From: JBOHWJ01 sp050736615
GTDB lineage: Bacteria; Desulfobacterota; Binatia; Binatales; Binataceae
DNA: 8,127 nucleotides
NCBI GenBank assembly: GCA_050736615.1
Contig: JBOHWL010000283.1
Span: 1 to 8,127, forward strand
Direction of reading: 5' to 3'
Shown in pieces: positions 1-5,662 of this stretch (positions within the stretch are counted from its first letter, which is position 1; each line of letters opens with the position of its first letter). Under the pieces are notes generated by a model. That model saw nothing but the letters and a program-made list of their open reading frames with translations, was not told the DNA's origin and made no database searches. The translations under genes were made by a program, and so were the position numbers.

Positions 1-1
1 C

Positions 2-94
2 TACGGCGTGGTGCCGCTCGAACTTCGGCGAGATTTTATGAAAACAGCCAAAGTTCAGCCAAAGTCAGCCGCGAAATCTGCGCGGGGGACTTGA
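2..94 (+). CDS. C-terminal end of an unidentified protein (5' truncated)
   Basis: Frame 2 is open from the window edge to a TGA at 92-94 and encodes about 30 residues beginning YGVVPLELRRDF. The end is basic and Ala/Lys/Ser-rich (KTAKVQPKSAAKSARGT), like the disordered tails seen on many GC-rich bacterial proteins. The other two plus frames also stop (TGA at 38-40 and 106-108) but have poorer codon use, so I chose frame 2. The tail contains two of the three CAGCCAAAGT copies. Too little is present to name a family, and it could be non-coding. Confidence 0.35.
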   Translation, partial: YGVVPLELRRDFMKTAKVQPKSAAKSARGT

Positions 95-104
95 CAGCCA
101 AAGT
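45..104. repeat. Three copies of a 10-mer, CAGCCAAAGT
   Basis: The exact decamer CAGCCAAAGT occurs at 45-54, 56-65 and 95-104. The first two are almost adjacent (11-nt period) and a further CAGCC follows at 66-70. The first two lie in the tail of the putative upstream reading frame; the third overlaps a TTGACA hexamer. The cause may be local slippage or a protein-binding array. Nothing in the sequence identifies a function. Confidence 0.5.
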
Positions 105-119
105 CTGACGCGCTAGAAA
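91..119 (+). promoter_or_regulatory. Sigma70-like promoter match pointing at the tRNA antisense strand
   Basis: TTGACA at 91-96 is a perfect -35 hexamer. After exactly 17 nt comes TAGAAA at 114-119, which matches four of six positions of TATAAT. Transcription would run rightward, antisense to the tRNA-Leu and toward gluconokinase. It could be the real gluconokinase promoter, with a leader of about 330 nt, but a chance match cannot be excluded. Confidence 0.25.
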
Positions 120-143
120 TCGCAGCAATTGTCGGGAGAAAAG

Positions 144-229
144 TGGTGCCGAGGGCGGGACTTGAACCCGCATGTGGTTGCCCACGGTGGATTTTGAGTC
201 CACTGCGTCTGCCGTTTCGCCACCTCGGC
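144..229 (-). tRNA. tRNA-Leu (anticodon CAA, reads UUG)
   Basis: Read on the minus strand, the acceptor stem GCCGAGG (229-223) pairs with CCTCGGC (154-148). It is followed by discriminator A (147) and an encoded CCA (146-144). The anticodon stem GTGGA/TCCAC encloses the loop CTCAAAA, giving anticodon CAA. The D arm starts TGGCGAAAC-GGCAGACGC, as in class II tRNA-Leu. A long variable arm (CCGTGGGCAACCACA region) and a T arm (GCGGG-TTCAAGT-CCCGC) are both present. The length of 86 nt including CCA is normal for a class II leucine tRNA. A short T run (TTTT) lies just downstream, but no strong terminator stem is visible beside it. Confidence 0.96.
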
Positions 230-362
230 ACGCCGCATCAGCGCATAATTGCTCGTGCTGACGGGTGCTTGGCATACTGCCAGACATGACCGCGCGCCGA
301 CAAGCCCACGCGATTACGATGAATGGTACGATCGCTCGCAGCCAGTCTGGTTAGGATGAAGC

Positions 363-402
363 GCGCCGATATTGACGCGCATCGCCGGTGCGTTATCGGC
401 GC
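363..402 (+). promoter_or_regulatory. Bipartite hairpin in the gluconokinase leader
   Basis: GCGCCGATA (363-371) pairs perfectly with TATCGGCGC (394-402), giving nine base pairs. Inside, after a three-nucleotide bulge (372-374), ACGCGC (375-380) pairs with GTGCGT-side bases 388-393 (one G-U), leaving a seven-nucleotide loop (381-387). The element sits 57 nt before the preferred gluconokinase start and about 15 nt before the alternative start at 418. No U tract follows it, so it is not a classical terminator. It could be a leader structure, an operator-like inverted repeat or chance. The rest of 232-459 shows no recognisable gene. Confidence 0.4.
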
Positions 403-459
403 AATTGAACGGGCGCGATGGGCGACGCGTCTGCGACAATCAAACGAGCATGTTCCACA

Positions 460-942
460 ATGATGATCATCCTGATGGGCGTGTCGGGTTCCGGCAAAAC
501 CACGGTTGGACGCATGCTCGCGCAGAAGCTCGGATGGAAATTCCACGACGCCGACGAACTCCATCCGCCCGCCAATATCGAAAAGATGCGTCGCGGAGTG
601 GCGCTTACCGATAGCGACCGTGAGCCGTGGCTCGAGGCGGTACGCGCGTTAATTGCGCGTTGTCTCGAGGGCGGTGGCGCCGTGATCGCCTGTTCGGCTT
701 TGAAGCAACGCTACCGCGAGTGCCTGATGGTCGATTCCACGCGGGTGAGACTGGTCTTTCTGAAGGGCTCGCCTGGGTTGATTGCCCGCCGGTTAGCGAT
801 GCGCTCCGGCCATTTCTTTGACCCTCGTCTGCTGAAGAGCCAGTTCGAAACTCTCGAGGAGCCGACGGACGCGCTCGTGGTCGATGTAGCCACGCCGCCG
901 GATGCGATTGTCACAGAGATAATCGCGCGCTTGGGCGGTTGA
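460..942 (+). CDS. gntK: Gluconokinase (thermoresistant/GntK type)
   Basis: Transfers phosphate from ATP to D-gluconate, giving 6-phosphogluconate for the pentose phosphate or Entner-Doudoroff pathway in the cytoplasm. A Walker A P-loop, GVSGSGKTT, occupies residues 7-15. The family block HDADELHPPANIEKM follows at 29-43, with LTDSDREPWL at 49-58, the CSALKQRYR motif at 78-86 and the substrate/lid segment R-SGHFFDP...SQFETLEEP at 115-135. The length of 160 aa is typical. The frame is open back to an ATG at 418, giving 174 aa, but the extra 14 residues do not resemble the family and neither start has a strong Shine-Dalgarno, so I prefer 460. The gene appears monocistronic: a tRNA lies upstream on the other strand and the next gene converges. 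No gluconate permease or GntR regulator is in view. Confidence 0.93.
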   Translation: MMIILMGVSGSGKTTVGRMLAQKLGWKFHDADELHPPANIEKMRRGVALTDSDREPWLEAVRALIARCLEGGGAVIACSALKQRYRECLMVDSTRVRLVFLKGSPGLIARRLAMRSGHFFDPRLLKSQFETLEEPTDALVVDVATPPDAIVTEIIARLGG

Positions 943-963
943 GTCGAGCCTGATCCAAGCGCG
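926..963 (+). terminator. Possible terminator hairpin at the gluconokinase stop
   Basis: CGCGCTTGG (926-934) and CCAAGCGCG (955-963) form a perfect nine-base-pair inverted repeat around a 20-nt loop containing the TGA at 940-942. A few more pairs (937-940 with 947-950) are possible inside. It lies between convergent genes, where a transcription stop is expected. There is no U tract, so intrinsic termination is uncertain. Confidence 0.3.
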
Positions 964-981
964 AATTCATTCGCCGCGGGC

Positions 982-1000
982 CCGGATTAACGCGATCCGG
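982..1000 (-). terminator. Small hairpin just after the phasin-like gene
   Basis: CCGGAT (982-987) and ATCCGG (995-1000) make a six-base-pair stem with a seven-nucleotide loop, starting two bases beyond the stop codon of the minus-strand gene. With the 926-963 hairpin it could serve as a two-sided stop between convergent genes. There is no U tract, so confidence is low. Confidence 0.25.
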
Positions 1001-1001
1001 T

Positions 1002-1448
1002 TCAGGACTTCCTTTCCGGTTCCCACAGCCGCTGCCATGCTTTGAGCCCCTCTTGCAGGCTCTTTTGCACGGCTTCGGTCTGCTTGCGGGCTTCCTGCGC
1101 CCAGTCCGCCGATCCCATGTTGGTGAAGGCCTCGGTCGCCTTGCGCCAATTCTCCGCCCATGCCTCCATCGGGTTGCGCGGTTTCTCGGTGCTCGAAGCG
1201 CCACTGGCGGCCATCCGACGGCATTCGCGCTCCCACATTTCGAAGCCCTGTTCGAGCGCGGTAATGACGCCGTCCTTGCTCATCCGCGCGAGGCGCAGCC
1301 AATGCTCGATGACGCGCTCGCGGTCGGCTCCGCTTGCATGCTGGACGAGGTCGCTCAACGCCTTGGCGGTGGAAGTCAGGGTGTCGCAATAGGCCTCGCT
1401 GGCTTTTCTGATTGCTTCCGCGATAGCCGAAAGGGTCTCGTTTGCCAT
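1002..1448 (-). CDS. Small helical phasin-like protein
   Basis: This is a 148-aa protein with no signal peptide or membrane segment, and it reads as almost wholly amphipathic helix. A first helical block (about 1-76, MANETLSAIAEAIRKASEAY...) is followed by a polar linker (about 80-92, ASGASSTEKPRNP). A Trp-rich helical block follows (93-143, with W97, W101, W116, W138, W142). This pattern of Ala/Glu/Lys/Gln-rich helices with spaced aromatics resembles phasins and PhaE-like proteins that coat polyhydroxyalkanoate granules, but no diagnostic motif decides it. The start is well supported: GGAG (1457-1460) lies 8 nt before the ATG. It sits 103 nt downstream of the GST-like gene on the same strand and may be cotranscribed. 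No PHA synthase or depolymerase is in the window. It could be an unrelated helical protein. Confidence 0.75.
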   Translation of the reverse strand: MANETLSAIAEAIRKASEAYCDTLTSTAKALSDLVQHASGADRERVIEHWLRLARMSKDGVITALEQGFEMWERECRRMAASGASSTEKPRNPMEAWAENWRKATEAFTNMGSADWAQEARKQTEAVQKSLQEGLKAWQRLWEPERKS

Positions 1449-1551
1449 CGGTTGAACTCCGTATGCGGCCGCGTCAATTTTGAAGTCATGGAAACTCGTT
1501 GGTGCGGTCGCGGCGAACGCGGTTAATCCGCTTGCGCCATTAACTATCGTG

Positions 1552-2331
1552 CTACAGATCGACGGGCAGTTCGAGGTATTCGTGATAAATAAAATCGCGA
1601 TGCGCCAGCAAATCGGGCGACAGGGCTCCGCGTACCGCCGGGTCCGTGCAGGTATACATTTGACGGTAATTGGGGAGCATCGCGCACAACGCCTCGGGTA
1701 AGGGCTCGATTAGGGCCGAAAACGTCGCCCAGTAAATGTCGAGCGCGCTCAGTTGGTCGCCGATGAAAAAGCGGCCGCCACGCGACTTTTGCTCGGATAA
1801 TTGGTCGGCGAGCGCTTTGACGATCGCGGCACATCGGGCCGGCGCGGCCTGCGCAATTACGGGATCGTAGCCGTACTTCGCGCCGACGCCGCGGACGCCT
1901 TGCTTTGCCGCTTCCGGCAACTGGGCGTTGGTCAAGCCGTTATGAATTATCATCAGCCGCCCGGACCATCCCAAGCCATGCTCGCCGCAAATCTCATTGC
2001 ATAGGCCGAACATGCGCACGCGCTCGTCTACCGCCGCTGGAATCAGCCGCGGCGTCGGCGCCAACCGCTCGGCAAGGTCAAGCTGTTCGAGCCAAGTGCT
2101 GCGCGGCCGTTCGTCGTTCCAAACCGCGACGGGCGCGCTGGTCTGACGAGTCCATTCAAGCAACGCCAGATTGGCGCCGCCCGGTTCCTGGCGCACGCGG
2201 GCGAACGGAATCCGTTTGAGCTGAAAAAAGCTCTTGGCCGCCTCGCCCCACGGACTCGGAATTCCTGGGACCAGGACCACCCTCAGGCCAGGCATTTTGA
2301 TTGCCTGCTCGACTTCAACGAATTGCGCCAT
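1552..2331 (-). CDS. Glutathione S-transferase-fold protein
   Basis: This is a 259-aa cytoplasmic protein with a two-domain GST layout. A thioredoxin-like N-terminal half spans about 14-95: strand RVVLVPGIPSPWGEAAKSFF (17-36), the cis-proline segment SAPVAVW (65-71), then RPRSTWLEQLDLAERL (75-90) where GSTs carry the E/D-S glutathione-binding turn. A helical C-terminal half spans about 102-255 and includes FFIGDQLSALDIYWATF (188-204), the hydrophobic-staple/N-capping region with D198. Positions around the usual GSH site (R78-S79 rather than E-S) are not canonical, so catalysis with glutathione is uncertain and it may be a GST-like binding or isomerase protein. The start is supported by GAGGTG (2339-2344) seven nucleotides before the ATG. 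It lies upstream of the phasin-like gene, same strand, 103-nt gap. Confidence 0.8.
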   Translation of the reverse strand: MAQFVEVEQAIKMPGLRVVLVPGIPSPWGEAAKSFFQLKRIPFARVRQEPGGANLALLEWTRQTSAPVAVWNDERPRSTWLEQLDLAERLAPTPRLIPAAVDERVRMFGLCNEICGEHGLGWSGRLMIIHNGLTNAQLPEAAKQGVRGVGAKYGYDPVIAQAAPARCAAIVKALADQLSEQKSRGGRFFIGDQLSALDIYWATFSALIEPLPEALCAMLPNYRQMYTCTDPAVRGALSPDLLAHRDFIYHEYLELPVDL

Positions 2332-2364
2332 GATGGGACACCTCGCCCTGGTTTGATGACGGAT

Positions 2365-2393
2365 AAGCTAGCCGCCTCGCCTGCGGCTGGCAA
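2365..2393 (-). promoter_or_regulatory. Candidate promoter of the GST-like gene
   Basis: On the minus strand TTGCCA (2393-2388) matches five of six -35 bases. It is followed after 17 nt by TAGCTT (2370-2365), a weak -10 with three of six matches. Transcription would start about 25 nt before the ATG at 2331. The spacer overlaps a GC-rich stem (GCTAGCCGC 2367-2375 with GCGGCTGGC 2383-2391), which could be an operator or the end of the upstream transcript. Nothing else is apparent in 2332-2524. Confidence 0.3.
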
Positions 2394-2524
2394 ACGGTCA
2401 TCTGACCAATTGTCTGCAACGGGCTGGAAGCCGCGGTGAGGAAGTCGCTGATATGGCGCTAGCTTCGCGTGCGCGTTCTGCGCTTTATTTTGCCGATCAG
2501 TCTGCTTACGCCAAGCGTCCCCTG

Positions 2525-3760
2525 TTACACGAGCGCTTTGCGCAATGCCGCGATTACCGGTTCTTGTAAGCGAGCTTTGAAATGCCCGTCAAAATTGAAC
2601 AGCGGCCGAAAGCCTTCCACCTCATAACCGCGTTCGGTGATCATTCTGTCAATGGGCAGATAGCAGTGCGTCTGATCGAGGCAGCCGACCGTCATAAACG
2701 GGGTGGCAAAATATTGCTGGATTAATTGCCGGTATTCGTTGACCGGTTCGGCGTTGATTCCGGCGACGCGAAAGCCGCCGCAATCGATCAAATGCCAGAA
2801 CAAAGACTTGGTGCCGTTGCCGGTTGCGAAAGCATTTTCAGGTATTTCTTCACGACGCGCGAGCGGCGGGCCGATGGTTAGATCTACACCCGAAGATTGC
2901 GCGATGGATAAAACAGCCGCCGCCAAGGTGCCGACCCATTGCTCTCGTTCCGCCCTGTCTGGAACATCTTTGAATTGCGGTCCACGCAGTACTCGGCGCG
3001 CCACCCCGCGGATGCTGTTGGGCGTGCCAACGAAGGGCGGACGTACGTCGCCGGCAAAGCCCTGGAAGAACAGCACCGGGCAATCACCGAAATGTGCGCG
3101 CAGGCAACTTCGCACGGTTCCCGGGTAGGCTGCGGAAACCTGGCGCAAGTCGAAGCAATCGGTCGCATGGCAGGCATAATTCCATATCAACGCGAGCGGC
3201 TCGCCGCCGCGCCGCGCGAATTTGAACACGCGTACGGTTTCATCGCGCGCGCCCGTCGGATTCGGTCCGAAGCCGGCCTCCAGATTGAAGCCCGACGTGG
3301 TCAGGCGGCGACAGATCAGGCGGCGATTAATCGAATGGTCCAGGCGTCCTTCATGATAGGTGCAGACGAGCGGAACCGGCCGTGGCACCAGCCCTTCGAC
3401 CATCGCGGTGATTTGCGCCGCGAGGTATTCAAGATAATCGCTGTCCGGGACGCCCAGGCGCGGCATCGACGGCGCCGTCATCGGCGCAAAATGAGTGTGC
3501 GAGGCGCATAGAAAAAGTTCATCACTTTTGAGGCCGAGGTTTCCCAGCAACCTGGCTCGAAGCGTCTCGCCAGGGTAGAGCAGGTCGGTGGTTACGATAA
3601 TGACCTTTGAAGATCCGCCGTCGATGACCAGCGCGTTGGCTTCGAGCTGGTCGGCGACTCCCTCAAACGGAGCCAGCCGCCTGGCGTAACCGCCGAGCGC
3701 AACCGGCCGCCGCGGTGTGATATCCACTGATCCGGCCGCAACCGCAATCTGATTATTCAT
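2525..3760 (-). CDS. Neutral/alkaline ceramidase-like hydrolase (PF04734 N-terminal domain)
   Basis: This is a 411-aa protein with the fold signatures of neutral/alkaline non-lysosomal ceramidases, which are zinc amidases cleaving N-acyl-sphingosine. The sequence opens with AAGSVDITPRRPVALGGYARR (8-28), the usual family start. ASHTHFAP (86-93) supplies one zinc histidine and NYACHATD (194-201) a second (H198). FFQGFAGDVRPPF spans 231-243. E338 in NAEPVNEY and Y367 in HCYLPIDR are plausible counterparts of the Glu and Tyr zinc ligands, and GYE occurs at 378-380. The GDVSPN serine of characterised ceramidases is Arg here (GDVRPP), and the C-terminal Ig-like domain is absent. No signal peptide is visible, so it is probably cytoplasmic. 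It starts 16 nt after the PHP gene stop with only a weak ribosome site, which suggests coupled translation. Ceramide is probably not the true substrate; some other amide is my inference. Confidence 0.88.
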   Translation of the reverse strand: MNNQIAVAAGSVDITPRRPVALGGYARRLAPFEGVADQLEANALVIDGGSSKVIIVTTDLLYPGETLRARLLGNLGLKSDELFLCASHTHFAPMTAPSMPRLGVPDSDYLEYLAAQITAMVEGLVPRPVPLVCTYHEGRLDHSINRRLICRRLTTSGFNLEAGFGPNPTGARDETVRVFKFARRGGEPLALIWNYACHATDCFDLRQVSAAYPGTVRSCLRAHFGDCPVLFFQGFAGDVRPPFVGTPNSIRGVARRVLRGPQFKDVPDRAEREQWVGTLAAAVLSIAQSSGVDLTIGPPLARREEIPENAFATGNGTKSLFWHLIDCGGFRVAGINAEPVNEYRQLIQQYFATPFMTVGCLDQTHCYLPIDRMITERGYEVEGFRPLFNFDGHFKARLQEPVIAALRKALV

Positions 3761-3776
3761 TCGTAATCGGACTCAC

Positions 3777-4511
3777 TCAATTTGAGGAAACCGCCGCCGA
3801 AGCGCGCTTCAAATCCAACAGTCGCACACAAGCGCCGCGCAATAGTCGCAACGCCAGCCGCGCGTCGCCGCGTTTCCACGCCTTAATCAATTGTGACGCT
3901 CCGTATTCCCAGCGGCTGGTAAAGCGTGGCGGCGCCCATCCGATCCGCGCACGTGTCAGCGACGACGATAGCGTGCCTAAATTGTCGAGTTCGACTATCG
4001 CATTGTCAATGCTGCGGGCGAAATGGGCATCCGAACCCGCATACACGGGTTTGCCCAGCGAATTCGCCAACTCGAGCGCGCGCGCATTGCGCGCGCTCGA
4101 GGTGCGGCAGTTTACCACTTCGATCAGATCCACCCGCTCGGCGATCCGTTCGGGCGAGCGATGGCCAACATACGGATGAGGCAGCATCAGAACGGCATTC
4201 GCGTCCCTGGCCGCGCGAATAAAATCGGCGAAATTGCGCGGACGGATTTCCTGCTCGATGAAGGCGGCGATCACATCGCCCTGATCGGTCAGATACTCCG
4301 CCGCGAGCGGCACCGTTAATTCCGGCATTTGCCGGGCCGCGGCGCTTTTCAACTCGCGCGCGCCGGCGACCGAGTCATGATCGGTCAAAATGATGAAATC
4401 CAGTTTATGATGCCGCGCGGCGCGCAGATAACTGCGGGTACTCACAAGAGAGTCGTGTGAGTAGTGTGAATGGCAGTGGATAATGCCGCGAAACCGGACC
4501 GGGGAACTCAT
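3777..4511 (-). CDS. PHP-domain metal-dependent phosphoesterase
   Basis: This is a 244-aa PHP-family protein, predicted to hydrolyse phosphoester bonds with a bound metal cluster. The motifs appear in order: HCHSHYSHDS (12-21), LTDHDS (42-47), AAEY with E72 (70-73), PHPY (111-114) and GSDAHF (159-164). All metal-ligand blocks seen in YciV/TrpH-like proteins are present. The frame is open to an ATG at 4637, but the extra 42 residues overlap the upstream gene and do not look like PHP sequence. The ATG at 4509-4511 overlaps the TGA of the ATP-grasp gene as ATGA and has AAGG (4522-4525) upstream, so I chose it. The C-terminal region (about 185-244) is basic and helical. The substrate is unknown; candidates are a nucleotide or a phosphorylated product of the neighbouring ligase. 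The gene also contains a very strong internal hairpin at 4071-4101. Confidence 0.92.
   Translation of the reverse strand: MSSPVRFRGIIHCHSHYSHDSLVSTRSYLRAARHHKLDFIILTDHDSVAGARELKSAAARQMPELTVPLAAEYLTDQGDVIAAFIEQEIRPRNFADFIRAARDANAVLMLPHPYVGHRSPERIAERVDLIEVVNCRTSSARNARALELANSLGKPVYAGSDAHFARSIDNAIVELDNLGTLSSSLTRARIGWAPPRFTSRWEYGASQLIKAWKRGDARLALRLLRGACVRLLDLKRASAAVSSN
4071..4101 (-). repeat. Perfect 13-bp inverted repeat inside the PHP gene
   Basis: Bases 4071-4083 (CTCGAGCGCGCGC) are exactly complementary to 4089-4101, with a five-base loop (4084-4088). It lies in codons for SSARNARALE (about residues 138-147). In mRNA this would be an unusually stable GC stem, with no mismatches and no U tract after it. 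Confidence 0.85.
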
Positions 4512-5587
4512 CCGATTAACACCTTCTTCGCCAAGCGCATCGATTTGAGCGCGTCGGCGCGCCAGCTCTGGAATAGATTGGTATGGGCATTCGGTTTCCA
4601 GTAATCCGAGAGCCGGCCAAATGAGCGCGTTTGCCAAAGCGTCAGCATGTCGTCATCGAGCGGCCAATAAAACTCATGATTGCGATCGTAATCCTCGCGG
4701 TAAGATAGTTTTTCGCCGCGGAACAGCCGAATCAAGTCGGCACCGAAATTCATCCCGGCCGACAGTGCCAGCTCCAGTGAGCCCCAGAATTTGCCATTGA
4801 TCTCGATCAGGACGAAATCATCAGTGGCGGCCTGATGTTTGAACTCCACCATTGCGACGCCATGCCATTGCAGGGCGGACAAAAGGCGCAGGCCGAGCTC
4901 CTTCAGCCTTTCGGAGTGAAAGGCGCGCGCGGCGGTACTGCGGCCGCCGCTGGGCGGAAATTCGCGAATACGCTGATGCATGAACACGCGCAGAGGATTG
5001 CCATGCTCCATCAGGGCGAAAAAGCCGCATCCGGTGCCGGATACGTACTCCTGCAGCAGGACTCCCGCGCCGCCGTTGAGTTGCTTCAATTGCTCCGCCA
5101 CCGTGGCGCGCAGTTGCTTCGCGTCGTGACAGTAGGCGACGCCCTTGAAATTGGCTGCTTCCCGCGACGGTTTGACCACGCAGGGGAAGCGGACGTCGAG
5201 GGCTTGCAACCCGTCGATAAGGTCAACATACCAACTCCGTGGCGCTGGCACGTCGAATTTGCGAGCCAGCGCGACTGTCCGGCATTTGTCATAACAGACT
5301 TCGAGGCGGTCGCGGTCCGGCAGAATCGCGCGTTCAGGGCGATGCGCCGCGACGGTCAGCACCGAGAGTCCGCCGACAGGGATCACCATGTCGTAGGTTT
5401 GCGTCGCGAGCGCGCGCTCCAACGGCATGTCGGAAATCACCGCATCGTAGCATGACTGCCATTTGGCCAGGCGCGGGGTCAGCGTCGAATGGCCAAGCAC
5501 GTGAAGGTCGGGAAGTTCTTTTCGCGCGTGACGCGCCAGCGCGATTGCGTGCTTGTAGCTTGCGTCCGTCAGCAGGATGCGGAACAT
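4508..5587 (-). CDS. ATP-grasp domain ligase, substrate unknown
   Basis: This is a 359-aa cytoplasmic protein of the ATP-grasp carboxylate-amine/thiol ligase superfamily, which forms an acyl phosphate with ATP and joins it to a nucleophile. An N-terminal Rossmann-like pre-ATP-grasp region spans about 1-90 (MFRILLTDASYKHAIALARHA...). It is followed by YDK at 99-101, the ATP-binding lysine block PCVVKPSREA (135-144), the adenine-side LLQEYVSGTGCG (177-188), and the metal-binding blocks VAMVEFK (244-250) and FVLIEINGKFWGS (258-270) with E248, E262 and N264. The E-I-N-x-K/R-x-W-G-S form is common in ATP-grasp proteins found beside polysaccharide and peptide-modification genes. The start has AAGG 11 nt upstream (5599-5602). 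The stop codon overlaps the PHP start as ATGA. The upstream transglycosylase-like gene ends 75 nt away on the same strand. The substrates cannot be read from sequence. Confidence 0.93.
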   Translation of the reverse strand: MFRILLTDASYKHAIALARHARKELPDLHVLGHSTLTPRLAKWQSCYDAVISDMPLERALATQTYDMVIPVGGLSVLTVAAHRPERAILPDRDRLEVCYDKCRTVALARKFDVPAPRSWYVDLIDGLQALDVRFPCVVKPSREAANFKGVAYCHDAKQLRATVAEQLKQLNGGAGVLLQEYVSGTGCGFFALMEHGNPLRVFMHQRIREFPPSGGRSTAARAFHSERLKELGLRLLSALQWHGVAMVEFKHQAATDDFVLIEINGKFWGSLELALSAGMNFGADLIRLFRGEKLSYREDYDRNHEFYWPLDDDMLTLWQTRSFGRLSDYWKPNAHTNLFQSWRADALKSMRLAKKVLIG

Positions 5588-5662
5588 CGGGACATCAACC
5601 TTCTTTCGCGCCGGACTTGCCAGCTAAACCGCTTGCAGTTGAACATACTTGCGACGACAGCA

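Noticed and set aside
144..229. tRNA-Leu as an integration site of a genomic island
   Set aside because: No integrase gene and no second copy of the tRNA 3' end is visible in the window.
270..284. TGGCATACTGCCA as a sigma54 promoter
   Set aside because: The GG and GC elements are not at the required spacing; it is only a short imperfect palindrome.
36..287. 83-aa minus-strand open frame across the tRNA
   Set aside because: It contains the full tRNA-Leu sequence, so the frame is incidental.
1053..1526. 157-aa plus-strand open frame
   Set aside because: It is antisense to the phasin-like gene, which has a good Shine-Dalgarno at the right distance; the plus frame has none.
2939..3511. 190-aa plus-strand open frame
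   Set aside because: It lies wholly antisense to the ceramidase-like gene, has no recognisable domain, and its composition is that of a GC-rich antisense frame.
4835..5455. 206-aa plus-strand open frame
   Set aside because: It is antisense to the ATP-grasp gene, whose motifs are intact. The His/Gln/Arg-rich translation matches no family.
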